A stretch of DNA of 64,000 nucleotides, taken from the NCBI GenBank assembly GCA_030220185.1, contig JASPKZ010004204.1, forward strand, positions 184,001-248,000, given 5' to 3'. The stretch comes from Diploptera punctata. Taxonomy: Eukaryota > Arthropoda > Insecta > Blattodea > Blaberidae. Shown piece by piece: positions 44,020 to 55,774 of this stretch. Position numbers and translations under genes: made by a program. Below the pieces are notes generated by a model. That model was given only the letters and a program-made list of their open reading frames with translations, made no database searches and had not been told where the DNA came from. Every line of letters begins with the position of its first letter. Positions within the stretch are counted from its first letter, which is position 1.

Positions 44020-45215
44020 CGAATAAGAAAATGTTATATTGGAATATATAAATCACAATTAACTGTAATATGAAATACTAAATGAAAATTTGATCAATGA
44101 GTTAATATATATAATATTAAACTCGATAACACGTTATGTTAGTACCATTCCAGAAGAAATGAAACATGTTTCAAAAGCCCTTCGAAATATTTGACAACAT
44201 TTAACAGTTGGGGACGAATGAGATCTCAGATACTAATTTTATGCTTTTAACTATTACATGGTGACCTAGACGGTGTTTCACAATGAATTTTAAAAGTGTC
44301 GACTAAATTTAATTAATTAATTAACTTAAAATTTGGGACGCCAAGAAATCATTTTGCGCCAAAAATATATACGGGACCATAAATTGAAGTTTTACAATAT
44401 TATAAGTTTACAGCATAATTCTGAAATAGAGTTCATATACAAAATACTTTAAGTAAAAAATAATGTTTGACGTGTTCTAATCGATGAATATGATGGATAT
44501 AGTATAAACATATTGTCAGTTACAGGTGGATTTACCTTATCCAACACTGTTGATGTTACATCGTCACCCTTTTCACGTGCTTGGGGGTGGGAGATGGGGG
44601 GCATCGCGTTTCTACCCTCAATAATCGCTCTACCTTACAAATTTCCAATGTGAATAAAAACATCCCCCAGACTGATGCAGTGAAGGGATGTTGTCAGCAT
44701 ACTCCCCCACTCATTCCACTTTTCCCATGAGGCTGAAGTTACGGGTTTTCCAACAAAAACTGCAGAATGTTCGTTAGCTTTACTCTCCTCCATTTCAGCA
44801 TGATACGCATCCTGTTTATTTTTAACTAATAATACCTCCTGCATGACATAAGGAGATATTTACTTTACCTTTATTATCCATTTGTATAAAGTGTTTACAC
44901 AAAATTATTTCATAAAGTTTCCTTAATTTCAAAGGCTTGCCGCCCATTAAAGCAGCTCTGAAGTAAACACAAAGAGGGTTGAAGTTAACTCTCACTTACA
45001 TTAAAATGATTCTAATTTTGTACGGTTCGTTTCTTTAAGTGGATATATCTTTGTAGATTTTGAAGAGTTTTGTTTTGACGTTATATGTTATGTTTATCAC
45101 AAAGTAGGCCTTTTATACATTAGCGTATCTGCTAAATTATGAAATACGTTAATTAATTAATTGAAGCGTGTTCTGGAAAAAATGTAATATATAAGCATAA
45201 ATGAGTTTAAAGATA
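44020..45215. other. No gene recognised
   Basis: About 1.2 kb, A+T-rich. A G-rich patch at 44580-44602 and the minus-strand frame at 44635-44844 have no identifiable function. Confidence 0.55.
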
Positions 45216-45228
45216 CTTTTAAGATATT

Positions 45229-45809
45229 TACTTACTTATTCATTGGCACTATCGAACCCGTAGGTTCATGGCCGCGCGGACATAAGCTCTCCATACATCC
45301 TATCCTGAGCTAATGTTTTCCAATCATTCCCTGTATAATCTACTTACCTCAAATCATAGTTAATGTTATTCTCCCACCTCATTATTGGTCTACCAACTGG
45401 GCATTTTCCCTCTGGCTTTCCTACAAGAAGCTTCCATGCACGTCTTTCATTCCCCATACGCGCAACATGTCCTGCCCATCGCAGTCTACGAGACTTAACT
45501 GTTCGTATTATATCTGGCTTCCTATAAAGACCATGTAGTTCATTGTTATGTAGTCTTCTCCATTCACCTGTCTGTTCATCTCTCTTTGGTCCAAAAATTT
45601 TCATAAGAACTTTGTTCTCAAAAACTCGTATTCTCCTTTCCTTCCTTAAAGTAAGAGTCCATGTTTCGCACCCATATAATATAACTGGTAGAATAATAGT
45701 TTTATATATTTTCAATTTAACGTTTTTTTGAAAGGAGTTGGGACATCAAAAGTCTCTGTAATGCATAATAGCACGCATTTCCAGAATAGAGCCTATGTTT
45801 AATTTACAT
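45229..45809 (-). mobile_element. LINE-A 3' end, best-preserved tail ORF
   Basis: A minus-strand 123-codon frame reads without a stop from KIYKTIILPVILYGCETWTL through RIRVFENKVLMKIFGPKRDE, HGLYRKPDIIRTVKSRRLRW and RMGNERRAWKLLVGKPEGKC to INYDLR, then one frameshift near 45344 before the terminus. Tail GTAA-type. TSD ttttaagatatt (45217-45228) and ttttaagacatt (45810-45821), one mismatch. Confidence 0.93.
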
Positions 45810-45821
45810 TTTTAAGACATT

Positions 45822-46440
45822 GTTATTATTTATTTATTTGAGATTTGTTTCTGTTATATACACAGGTATCCTCAACCAAAGTATACACTTTTTTCTTCCA
45901 CACTTCCCGGTCTTGCCCTATATTGGTGAAACAATTGAGCATAGAGTAACTGAAATGCTCAATCTTATTTTGAACCATGATAACCCAATTGTTTGCAATA
46001 GAGGGCGTGTGCTACAGCGACGTTCTGTACACCGAAACATATTTACCAGACCCCCCGATGATGGTCCACCTCAGTGATATGAGTGCTGGCTTCCAGCTAG
46101 AGTAGTGTGGCTCAATCCGCGCCGCCGGATTTCGGGCTCTCTGCTTGTCCGGCTGCGCGGTTTATATGTTCTGCTCTGGTGAGGAACCATCCTCATGTCA
46201 TAATTACTTGCTACAGTGTTGCAAGTAAACACCTTTGCCGCGAGACACGTGAAGGCTAAGTGGTTAAACTCCATAATGAACAGCTCAATGAAATTCGGCC
46301 GCCGAGGGACTACAACTGGTTCCCAGAAAAGCGGCACACTGGGCTATGCCAGTTATTGCTACCACTCAATCAGTCGTCCGATCTTGAGTATCCGAGGCTA
46401 TATATTTTGGTTTCTTAGTATTAATTTTTTTTTCAATATA
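45822..46440. other. Unassigned GC-richer block
   Basis: A plus-strand frame to 46077 contains LPYIGETIEHRVTEMLNLIL and ends RNIFTRPPDDGPPQ. The following 46080-46440 is GC-richer (gctggcttccagctagagta, cggctgcgcggttt). I recognise neither as a gene. It could be transposon sequence upstream of the Jockey-like end at 46600. Confidence 0.3.
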
Positions 46441-46599
46441 TGAGGAGCTGGCCCATAGCATCAACTCCGAACCTGGAGGACCAGAGACTTTTTCTGTAGT
46501 CTACCATAGATCAGTTGCTTTCACTGCAGTTTAGAGTCTGATCCACCCTTTTTTGCCTCATCGGCCGTCTACACCCATACCGTAGATCTCCTACTCTGC

Positions 46600-46755
46600 T
46601 GTATCCGCCGTTGGAGTCTTCTCCGTTACCCTGGCTAGAGACCCTCACAAGGTACTATCAGCCGGATCAGCTGAACCTAGGTTTTTTAACGAGGTGTTAC
46701 TCTTTCCCCTCCTCCTTTCTCACCCGGACTTGGGACCGGCAATGGTGGAGTTAAA
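46600..46755 (-). mobile_element. Jockey-like 5' end, second copy
   Basis: Resembles 10397-10535: on the plus strand ttaacgaggtgttactcttt, cccctcctcctttctcaccc and gggaccggcaatggtggagt, with gatccgg.../ctgaac upstream. The coding part is not recognisable to its left. Confidence 0.65.
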
Positions 46756-46773
46756 GAGATTTTACGAATTTAT

Positions 46774-47134
46774 CTTACTTACTTACTTACTCACTAGCAC
46801 TATCGAACCCGTAGGTTCATGGCCGCGCGGACATACGCTCTCCATACATCCTTATCCTGAGCTAGTGTTTTCCAATCATTCGCTGTATAATATAATTCCC
46901 TCAAATTATAGTTAATGTTATTCTCCCACCTCATTCTTGGTCTACCAACTGGGCGTTATCCCTCTGGCTTTCCTACAAGAAGCTTCCATGCAAGTCTTTC
47001 ATTCCCCATACGTGCAACATGTCCTGCCCATCGCAGTCTACGAGACTTAACTGTTCTTATTATATCTGGCTTCCTATAATAACCATGTAGTTCATTGTTA
47101 TGTAGTCTTCTCCATTCACCTGTCTGTTCATCTC
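46774..47134 (-). mobile_element. LINE-A 3' end
   Basis: Minus-strand tail with intact (GTAA)n. The terminus to the 'RDEQTGEWRRLHNNELHGYY' region is present, truncated at 47134. A few substitutions only; the VGKPEG region carries GITPSW-type changes. Confidence 0.92.
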
Positions 47135-47139
47135 GCTTC

Positions 47140-47480
47140 TATTAATATTAATATTATAGCATTATATAATGGAAATGAACAGTTAAATATAAAGGAGGGG
47201 AATTTACTCTCAAAACACGTTAAACTGAATATGGAAGTTGTAGATCGTCTTCTAGGACCGACATACTAGGGTCTACTACCATTACTCACATCGCCATTTT
47301 TAGTTTGGGCCTGTGGCCGTGTGAGGAAACTTCAACTCTCCCGTTGGCCCTTTATGTTTATAGTTGTTGAGACTCTGGTCACGAGGCAGCTCCCAGGTGT
47401 CTCCCACTAAAACCCCGCAACCACGAATTTTCATCACCTGTTGATTGCCAACCTAACTACTATTTTTCCTTAACGTGAGA
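47140..47480. other. No gene recognised
   Basis: Spacer with moderate GC at 47280-47420; no repeat partner seen. Confidence 0.45.
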
Positions 47481-47484
47481 TTAG

Positions 47485-47705
47485 GCATAGGGTTAAATGG
47501 AATAAATGAAAAATGGAATTACATGAAGGGGAGGGAAGGGCGAATGGAGAGTGTTGGTGGGATGAAATAGGGGAAAATCCCGAGAAAAATTCGAAACATA
47601 CCGGTATATACTACCACCAATACCCCTCTCATCGCTAGGACACGAATCTGAGATCCCACGCTTCTACCGAGACTGCAGTGTAACTGTCTCAAGTTGGCAA
47701 TGTTT
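47485..47705 (-). mobile_element. Possible SINE-4-like remnant
   Basis: The plus strand has gatgaaataggggaaaatcc...gagaaaaa followed by a region ending ctgagatcccacgcttctac. This parallels the layout of SINE-4 (aggggaaaacgggagaaaac ... actcgatctcgggacc). A and B boxes are not convincing. Confidence 0.35.
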
Positions 47706-47714
47706 CCCATATGA

Positions 47715-48125
47715 TGCATTGGTTTAAGCTGTTGAATGTTGATAATAAAATAATATGTAAATTATCGAGAACAAGTTAATATAAATTTGTATTACACAAT
47801 ATACATTTATAACTTTCAGTTATACATTATTTTCTTTTCACTGCGGTCCGACACACTTAAATAATTGACATTATAAATCGTGTTGCACCAATTTAAAGGT
47901 TAACACGAAACAATGAAATGTATATCTGACTTATTCTGTACAACCCCACGTGGGATAAGGCTGTTGTCTTAGAGGAATTAATTATCATGGCTAATTTAGT
48001 AACGCTTATTTTCCTACAGATGTCAACTAGTGACAATTGGTTAGTTCATTCCCTCAAAAAAAACCCTTAATAAGCAACTAAAGTGTTACTTTGATACGGA
48101 AGAGCGATTTTAATTTTCTCAGAGT
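47715..48125. other. No gene recognised
   Basis: A+T-rich spacer; no open frame above 60 codons. Confidence 0.5.
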
Positions 48126-48127
48126 CT

Positions 48128-48322
48128 CTAATTTAGGCTTGATGTTATTTTATGAGCCCAGTTATCATTAAATTTTGGATCCACGGCTTTAAAGTCCCTC
48201 CCAGAGAAATTATACCTTCCCTCTTTACATCGTGAGACATTTATGACTTTCCCAGGGTTTGAACTCTCGACTCTAAGGACTAGAGGCAAAAGGACTCAAA
48301 CCACTAGACACCATGGCCGATA
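48128..48322 (-). mobile_element. SINE-2 copy, reverse strand
   Basis: Minus strand: tggtgtctagtggtttgagt (A-box context), gagagttcaaaccctgggaa (B box), then ctgggagggactttaaagcc and gtggatcc, matching SINE-2 at 26011. Abuts a LINE-A tail. Confidence 0.75.
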
Positions 48323-48504
48323 CATGGAAGCTTCTAGTAGACCAAGAATGAGGTGGGAGAATAACATTAACTATGATTTGAGGGAAGTAGATTATACAGG
48401 TAATGATTGAAAAAACATTAGCTCAGGATAGGGATGTATGGAGAGCATGTCCGCGCGGCCATGAACCTACGGGTTCGATAGTGCCAGTGAGTTAGTTAGT
48501 TAAG
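48323..48504 (+). mobile_element. LINE-A 3' tail, short
   Basis: Starts catggaagcttctagtagac, where about 50 bp between the LLVGK and GRPRM codons are lost. Continues to the terminus and (GTTA)n. Sits directly in front of another LINE-A tail, in the same orientation. Confidence 0.9.
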
Positions 48505-48756
48505 ATTCGTAGACTGCGGTGGACAGGACGTGTGGCACGAAAGGGGAATGGAAACTCTGGTATGCAAATTAGAGGGAAAGCGCCGAGTTGGTAGTCCAAG
48601 ATTAAGGTGGGAGAAAACTTTATCCATGAATTCAGGGAAGTAGATTATACAGATGGTGATTGAAAAACATTAGCTTAGGATAGGGATGTAAGGAGAGCTT
48701 GTGTCTGCGCGGCCATGAACCTACGTATTCGATAGCGTGAGTGAGTTTAGTTAATT
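48499..48756 (+). mobile_element. LINE-A 3' tail, older tandem neighbour
   Basis: Begins agttaagattcgtagactgc and ends gatagcgtgagtgagtttag. More diverged than the copy before it. The shared 'gttaag' at the join suggests the younger copy inserted at the start of the older one. Confidence 0.88.
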
Positions 48757-48759
48757 ATT

Positions 48760-49250
48760 ATGAAATTGTTACATATTACCACTGTTAGTAGAAGGGAAAA
48801 ATGTAATTTCTAGAGCAGAGGGTAAGGGTAAAATGCTGTGCAGATGAAGAGAAAATTCAATTAAATTAACACAATGAAATACTGTAATAATAATAATGAA
48901 AATCTTTGTTCTCTCTAAATGTTTCACAAAATGGTAACCATATAATACAGTATATGGATTCTAATTATTCTTAGAGAAGAAGCTTCATAAAAATATCTGC
49001 ACATGTTCGCTTCATAAAAGTATGCAAAAATAACTATAAAAGATAGAGCTGCTAGTGGAAGCTCTGAAGCTAATTCAGTACAGGAATACTGAAAATTCAC
49101 TTACACTTTTATAATTAAATTATTTACAAAAACTCGACAATGTAATAGCAAAAATATGTAAATTTATTGTTATTCATAGTAGACATAAAAGATAGATTTG
49201 TATTGAGTAGCAAAATTATCATCGTTAAATTCCATATGGTGGGAAAAACA
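48760..49250. other. No gene recognised
   Basis: A+T-rich spacer. Confidence 0.5.
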
Positions 49251-49251
49251 T

Positions 49252-49705
49252 ATTTGGAAAGACACAAAAAAAAAATATTGGTAAAACATTGGTGGAATCT
49301 GTTGCTGCGTATGGAAGTGAGGTATGGACAATCAATAAGTACTACAAGAATGGTCTAATAGGTCTAGAAATTGATTATTTACGCAGAAGTGACAGAAAGT
49401 AAAAATTAGAACATGTCACAAACAAGTAAATTAGAAACATAATGGAAGCAGAAGAAAGCATAATTGAAAGAATTGAGGAGAAGGAATTAAAATGGTTAGG
49501 ACATATTTTAAGAACGGAAGATGAGCGATGACCGAAACTACTATATCAATGGCAACCGAGAAGAAAGGAAAAAAAGAGGGAGACCAAAGTTAACATGGAA
49601 AGAAAGCATGAAGATAGTAATGCAAGCAAGAGGGCTAAGCATTGAAGATGCCCAAGGTCGTAGGCTTTGGAGGTTTGATATGGAAAGACGGCAGCAGCTG
49701 TAAAA
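49252..49705 (+). mobile_element. LINE-C-like 3' end
   Basis: Frame-broken codons for TLVESVAAYGSEVWTI, SIIERIEEKELKWLGHILRT, RKEKKRGRPKLTWKESMKIV and RGLSIEDAQGRRLWRFDMER. The order matches LINE-C at 8376-8750. Stops at 49358, 49408 and 49529. Confidence 0.82.
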
Positions 49706-49819
49706 ACTCGAAGGTAGATAGAATTGTTAACTCCATTATCATCAGTCATTTACGTTAATAGTCCTAGAAGGACTGTTACTGATCACAACTTCTTCAGCCC
49801 ATATATCATTACTTGTATA

Positions 49820-50525
49820 TTATAAGTATATGCCCACTATGCGATGACCATGAAAACTGGCAGCATATTATAGCATTCTGTAGAGAGACAGAACACTTAG
49901 ATTACAGATGCTGCCGGAGAGATTTCTCAGGTCGGATCGAGGGAGAGTGGCGTGTTGGGATCTTTTAGGACGGATCGAGAGTGAATCAAAAACATGCAAA
50001 TTTTTGGGTACAGTAAGAAAATTGAGATATAACAAAATTGTAGCTTAAGGATATATGTATTAACAATAAGAAGAATCTCAATATGGTCTTTGTTTTCGAT
50101 CTTTAATCATGTTATATAATAAGTAGGTCTGATAAGTTGAATAGTCTGATAGTGCACTTAATGTCTGCAGGGACGGGGGGAGGGGGGTATGAGCGTGCGG
50201 TGTGTTATGTGTGTGGGGGTGTGGGGGTATGTGTGTGTGCTTTTTTTTCTAATTTGTTTTCTAGCATTTTTTTTTTAATATTAATGTACGGAATGTGGAT
50301 GAATGTAGATATGTATTATTTTGATTTAGTGCAGACATAGATTTTACTTATATGTAGCCTGTTATTGTTTTTGATACAGGTGTGTATTTGTAGGTATTTG
50401 TTTATATTATTAGTTTTATTTTTTTATTCATGGAAAAATAATGCACGTACGGCCAAGCAGGCCCGTGCGCAATGTAAATGCATATATATTTTCTTTATTC
50501 TGAAAAAAGGCAATAAATTCCATAT
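49820..50525 (+). mobile_element. LINE-K 3' end and UTR
   Basis: The coding remnant at 49830-49965 encodes CPLCDDHENWQHIIAFCRET, a C-x2-C-x8-H-x4-C knuckle at the ORF2 C-terminus, then CCRRDFSGRIEGEWRVGIF and a stop. The ~560-bp 3' UTR matches 5261-5868 (gtatgagcgtgcg, gtgtgggggtgtgggggtat, gcacgtacggccaagcag). Confidence 0.85.
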
Positions 50526-50585
50526 TCTTCTTCTACATATTATAAGTATAGGCCTAATGTTGTGCTGTTGTATGGAAGAGTGTCG

Positions 50586-50930
50586 GCCGCCGTGGACTGG
50601 TGGTTAATGCTTCTTGCCTCTGGTCGGGTCGAGGGTTTAAATCCGGCCGTAGTCGACGGATTTTTTTAGGATGGAAAAAAATCAAAGGAGCAAGTCCTCC
50701 GGAAGGGACGTTAAGAAGCCATGAATCCGAGTCTGAACACTTTCAGGCTCGTAAAATATCCTTAAACCTGAATAAAAATACCTCTAAGTAAAATTTACCG
50801 GCATCTTCATCCTAGTAAGACCTTAGTTGCTTGCTAGATGTCTCAATGGGTCAGTAGGTTGACCGCATACCATTCATGACATCTGTTAGAAATATGCGTA
50901 ACTAAATTAACTTGATTTAGTAACTTCTAA
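50586..50930 (+). mobile_element. SINE-2, copy
   Basis: Head ccgtggactggtggttaatg (A box) and gagggtttaaatccggcc (decayed B box). Body gagcaagtcctccggaaggg, cctctaagtaaaatttaccg and gctagatgtctcaatgggt. Right end uncertain. Confidence 0.85.
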
Positions 50931-50934
50931 CAGT

Positions 50935-51365
50935 GGAAAGACTATTGCTCAACATTGAGCGATACCATTGTGGTAGATAAAATGGGAAAGAAGCCCTTAT
51001 GGTCGCAATTCTGCCTGAATGTATAATTTGTACACGATAGCTGATAAGCAGCATTCTTGGAGGAGACAGTTGTTTGTATAAAATGGCTGAGACAATTTGA
51101 ACCTTCCTTAACTTGACAAATGTTGTAGCTACATATTTATTTTATTACATAAGTAAACTGCTTGCTTATGTCTGCTAGTCCGATTGCCTTCCATACAGTT
51201 TTTTGTATATACTGTTTTGTTTTCCTTTTCAAGGTTAAAGAAAGCTAGTCAACTTGCTTACTTTTAATTTTAAATTTTCTAAAATCTGCCATAAAGCAAA
51301 TATATGATCAACATATGATCTACCAGCTATAAAAAAATTTTGTAAAAGTAAATTAATTTCAAAAT
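50935..51365. other. No gene recognised
   Basis: A+T-rich spacer. The first 100 bp (ggaaagaagcccttatggtc) may belong to a LINE 3' UTR but I cannot place it. Confidence 0.4.
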
Positions 51366-51369
51366 ATGC

Positions 51370-51600
51370 AGGAAGGAAAACTATCTACGTAAGTGATGCC
51401 AGGGACACCAAATGGGAGAAAAAGGAAAGGAAGACCAAATAAAAATTGGATGGATAAATGGATGGAGAAAGGTTATATATGGAACTGAAAGGACTACAAG
51501 ATACAGATGCTTTGGATAGGAAACAAGGGAGAATGGATATTAAATGGTGGACATTGTATGTTCCTAAAATTATTATAGGCAAGTGGGGTTAGAAGTGCGG
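51370..51600 (+). mobile_element. LINE-L 3' end, frameshifted
   Basis: Codons for MPGTPNGRKRKGRPNKNWMD, KWMEKGY and, after a shift, LKGLQDTDALDRKQGRMD, then IKWWTL. This is an RTE-type ORF2 C-terminus unlike the other families here. No other copy in the window. Confidence 0.65.
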
Positions 51601-51822
51601 TTAACCTGAAACCCGAAATTAAAAATTATTTCTAACAAGTGTAATGTTCGTTTCGTCGCAATATATATCATAAATTCTTATTAGCTATTAAATAGACAAT
51701 GTATCCTATGAGATAAATTAGTTTAATTAAATATTTTATTAAAGTAAATAAAAATGAATAGAGAGATATTATTCAAATTGGTGTCAAATTATACAGCATA
51801 CATACAATACGTATGTAATAAC

Positions 51823-52027
51823 CGGGGAAAGTACCTTAGTTGGTTGGGAAATGAAGTATACTACACACAGATCCATTGTGTCTGCATTCTGTTCACTCTC
51901 GTATGCACCGCAGCTGCGCACTAGGCTGCGTTGCTGTCTTGCGCCGTCACATCGCATGCATACTCCGGTTTCAGTTAACATGTGTTCACTATAGAGCACT
52001 ACAATGACAACTAAGGTACTTTCCCTT
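51823..52027. mobile_element. 205-bp hAT-like MITE with 8-bp TSD
   Basis: Terminal inverted repeats cggggaaagtaccttagttg (left) and caactaaggtactttccctt (right), about 18 of 20 bp paired. Perfect 8-bp TSD gtaataac at 51815-51822 and 52028-52035. An 8-bp duplication is the hallmark of the hAT superfamily. GC-richer interior (accgcagctgcgcactagg). No transposase. Confidence 0.9.
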
Positions 52028-52039
52028 GTAATAACTTAC

Positions 52040-52590
52040 GGTTACGAATGTTTTATTTTCAGTAGGCCTACATTCCAACACATTTAGATAAGCTTGCATC
52101 AGAAGTTGAGTTTATGCAATTTAACGAAATATATATTCCGATAAGCAAGAGAATGAGACCATAAATTCGACTTGCTGAAGGATTTGCTCAGTTTACGCAA
52201 TTCCTCTGCGATGTGCTTTTTATAATTTTGTACTTCTTACTTTTTTCAGGTCTACGGTGTCTAATTGAACGCCTCACCGTGCCGTAAGTAATCAAATTCC
52301 TGTGTTATTTTGATCTCAAATTCTGTATTTACTTTTATGTTTACGCTCAAATCACTATATTTTGAATTATGAGTTTGTTTATAGGAATATCAGTTTTTCG
52401 AAAAGTAAAAAATAAGAAGATTCGTTAAGAATTCAATACCTTAAAACTTTCTAAAGTAATTTTCTAAATACACTAATACACAATAGTGACATTTATTATT
52501 TTAACAGTCAAAGAATGTAAATTCTAGTTGTTTTTCCATTTAAACGTTTATATTCAACATAAAGAAATATCATTATCATCCTTCACGAAT
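52040..52590. other. No gene recognised
   Basis: A+T-rich spacer. Confidence 0.5.
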
Positions 52591-52594
52591 GTTC

Positions 52595-52795
52595 CGATCT
52601 CACGTCGTTCAGCCCAGCGCTTTTTTTGGTATTCCTAACATAAAACCTCCGGTCCTCCAGGTTGGGTGTGTAGTGCGTCGGGCTGGAAACTCACCACGTA
52701 AAACGATCTTTCTCAAACGTCTCACACGATTAAGCCGGACGAAATTATAAGACGACGGCTTGGATTACGGGAAAAGGACAAACGATTAGGCATAA
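52595..52795 (+). mobile_element. Possible RTE-type 5' region
   Basis: GC-rich island with aacataaaacctccggtcct, ccaggttgggtgtgtagtg and tcgggctggaaactcacc. It resembles a 5' segment I remember from arthropod RTE elements. The match is from memory only. Confidence 0.3.
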
Positions 52796-52904
52796 AGAAA
52801 TATTACTTAAATCATTATAATTTAATTCTAATTTAATTAATTATTTATGATTTTATTATTTTATTATTCCGGCTTTTACAATGAATATACATTTTTCCGG
52901 TACC

Positions 52905-53695
52905 CATGTTCACAGTTAACTACACATTTGTTTCAACACTTTTTTCCATTCCTGTCTGTTCATCCATATATCTTCTTCTATTTCCCATTCCCTCTTAGCT
53001 TCATTGATTCCCTGAATCCACGTAATAGTTGGTCTACCCTTCTTTTTCCTTCCCTGTGGTTCCGAATCCATGATTATCTTAGGTAGTCTTCCTTCTTCCA
53101 TTCTTCTAATGTGTCCGTACCAATTTAATTGTTTCTCTTTATAAAATCTAATATTGAATATTGTACCTGCATTTTTTTCTTTTATATATGAATTTCTGAT
53201 TTTATCCTTCATGGATATTCTTGCAGCACGTCTCCAGTAGTCCATTTCAGTGGTGAGCAATTTTTTTTTTGTGCATTTAAAGCCCACACATCAGCTCCAT
53301 AGGTAATAATGCTTCTGGTTATTGTACTAAAAATACTTTTTTTATTTCTTTGAAGATGTGTTTGTCCCATACTATTCCATTTAGGGCAGATATAGCATAC
53401 TTTCCTATATTGATCCTGTTTCTTATCTCTGTTTCTTGTTTTCCATCTTTAGTAATTTTAATTCCCAAATACTTATATTTTCATGTGTTTAATTGTCCCT
53501 AAATTTTCTTCTAGTATTAAATCTTGAGGAAGATCCCCTATTATCATATAAGTTCTTATCTAGATTTATCCATATTGATCTTTAAACCCCATAAACTATA
53601 TTCTTGTATTAATTTCTAGTGAGGTATTCTGTATCTTCAAATTCTTGAGCCAATATCAATTGGTCATCTGCAAACTGGAGTGTATATATTGTTGA
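52905..53695 (-). mobile_element. LINE-D (RT active site to 3' end)
   Basis: Minus strand from LQFADDQLILAQEFEDTEYL (FADD at 53663-53674), through a frameshifted thumb (KYLGIKITKDGKQETEIRN-like), to the open 123-codon tail: LLTTEMDYWRRAARISMKDK, EKQLNWYGHIRRMEEGRLPK and GRKKKGRPTITWIQGINEA. Upstream RT motifs are missing. Distinct from LINE-C though similar in layout. Confidence 0.85.
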
Positions 53696-53699
53696 ATAT

Positions 53700-54588
53700 A
53701 ATTTTATTTAATAATTTAATAATGCTAATTATAATTGGTATTATGGTAAAATATAATTTCAATATATTTTCGAAGACCTAAATATCCTACCTTTAAACTT
53801 ACAACATGTAGGTTTCGCCCAAAATGGATAATTTCCTTGTATTGAAAACAATACAATATTAAAAACAGATTTTTCAGTATTTCACGTAATATTTCCCTTA
53901 CAACAGTTGTAAGCTTATAAATTGTGTACCGTACTTCATATAGAGAATTCCTTATAAACTATTGGAGTGTTTCCAAAACTGAGAATAAAGATAATGTTAG
54001 TTTATGAACTATTAGACGTAAGGGTGATTACGTACTTTAACTAAATACCATCAATATTGCTGCTTGAGTGCTTAGAGAGAAGATTTAGATTTAGCGGCAT
54101 TTAAAGTTAACTCTCAGTAAATGAGATTGGTGCGGATTTTTCTACCTCTTCATCCCATTGAAGGGTGAGAGAGGGAATGGAAGGAGGACGAGAGAGAAAT
54201 AATATTACGGATTTAGATTCTAGTCTGAAGTGCATTAAAATATTTAAATGGAACTTTTTTAGATCATCCTTTACTTCAAAGTATTTACAGATTCAACAAA
54301 AATTTAAACCATGTATGAAATGACGCCACATGTGAGAATAACATCAAATGATATATGTATCCGCAACGTAAAATTCTCTCTCGTTTTCAGAAATGCCCAA
54401 ATCTTTTATAAACGGTAGGTAGTTGTATTTCAAGGGCGTATCCCTGTTGCCTTTTCAGGGACTTACTTCTTTGCCCTCTTTTGATTGTGTGCATGCAAGC
54501 TTGCCTATTTAGTAAGGCTTGCTGGCCTTACGTTCCATTTGTATAAAGCTTGTTTCGTACTGTGTTTTTACTCTAAGTCTACTACTAA
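53700..54588. other. No gene recognised
   Basis: A+T-rich spacer. No repeat partner or motif was seen over about 0.9 kb. Confidence 0.55.
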
Positions 54589-54590
54589 CA

Positions 54591-54998
54591 AACTGACTGG
54601 CATAATCGAACATAGAGCTTCATGGTCGAGCGGACAAGCTCTCCATGCATCCCTATACTGAGCTAATGTTTTACAATCATTTCTGGATAATTTACCTCCC
54701 TCAGACCACGGTTAATGTTATTTTACCATCTATCCTTGTCCTATCTACTGGCCGCTGTCCCTCTGGCTTTGCTGTAAGAAGATTCCATTCCTCTTTTTTA
54801 TTTCCCATTCGTGTCACGCGTCATGTCCATCGAAGTCTAAAAGACTTAACTGTTCTTAGTATAATTGGTTTCCCATATAGATCATGTAACTCACTGCTAC
54901 AGGCCTGCAGTTTTATCCATTTACCTGTCTTCTCGTCTCTTTTAAATAAAAATGTTCTGAAAAACTTTTTTTTATCAAGCACTGACGTTTCTCCTTAC
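54591..54998 (-). mobile_element. LINE-A 3' end, old copy
   Basis: Diverged minus-strand tail: rc of gcttcatggtcgagcggaca to tcttttaaataaaaatgttc. All frames are broken. A long (CTA)n run begins at its 5'-truncated end. Confidence 0.82.
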
Positions 54999-55037
54999 AG
55001 CTACTACTACTACTACTATTACTACTACTACTACTAT

Positions 55038-55078
<41 letters not shown>

Positions 55079-55097
55079 TTGCTGCTGCTATTACTAC
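54999..55097. repeat. (CTA)n microsatellite
   Basis: Trinucleotide run with a few ATT and GCT interruptions. The long poly-tyrosine frame across it is an artefact. Confidence 0.95.
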
Positions 55098-55099
55098 TT

Positions 55100-55680
55100 C
55101 TGATACTTTAGGTCTATGCGTATTTGCATTTTAGTGTAAGTTAATTGAATATCTACTTAAAACAGGGAATTTGTTACATCTTAGTTCTTTGTTTTCTGTA
55201 TTCTCGGATTGTCTAAGTACCTAAAGATTAAAATTTATAAGAAGATAATTTTATCTTTCATAGGCTATTTTAAGAGTGTGAAAAAACCAAGCTATAATTA
55301 TTCGAAGATGTAATCCTAGACGAATATTCTTTCCCATAAGAGAAGAGGATGGGTAGTGGAGGAAATTTCATAATGTAAAACTCTACAATTTATTTAAATT
55401 GATGTCCAAAATTGGCAAGCTTATTAAGTCTAGGAAATTAAGTTGACAGGTGATATAGCTCAAATGGATAATAGTTAAATTGTTTACAAAATGTTTGTTG
55501 GGAAATTCTTGAGGAAAAGGTTATTAGGAAGCTTGAGATCGAGTGTGGAGAATCATTGAGATAACGCTAAGGTGACAAGTGGGTCTTCGATTCTTGAAAA
55601 AAAAATTGTGATGACGTCACTCAGCCTCCTATAGTTGAACGTAGACGCGCAACAGTCTGTTCTTCTTATTTACTAGCAAT
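55100..55680. other. No gene recognised
   Basis: A+T-rich spacer leading to the FB-1 foldback. Confidence 0.5.
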
Positions 55681-55774
55681 ATTAATAAAATTCATTATAA
55701 AATTCCGTTGCGGTATTATTAGTCATAAAATTAAAATTTAAAATTCTAAAATCGTTACCTAATATGTCCGTCTC

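Noticed and set aside
48480..48504. (TTAG)-type arrays as telomeric (TTAGG)n sequence
   Set aside because: They are four-base repeats, only 2-5 units long, and always at the 3' end of LINE-A copies.
54645..55103. 152-codon plus-strand open frame
   Set aside because: Its N-terminal part is a reverse-strand shadow of a LINE-A tail and its end is poly-tyrosine from a (CTA)n microsatellite.
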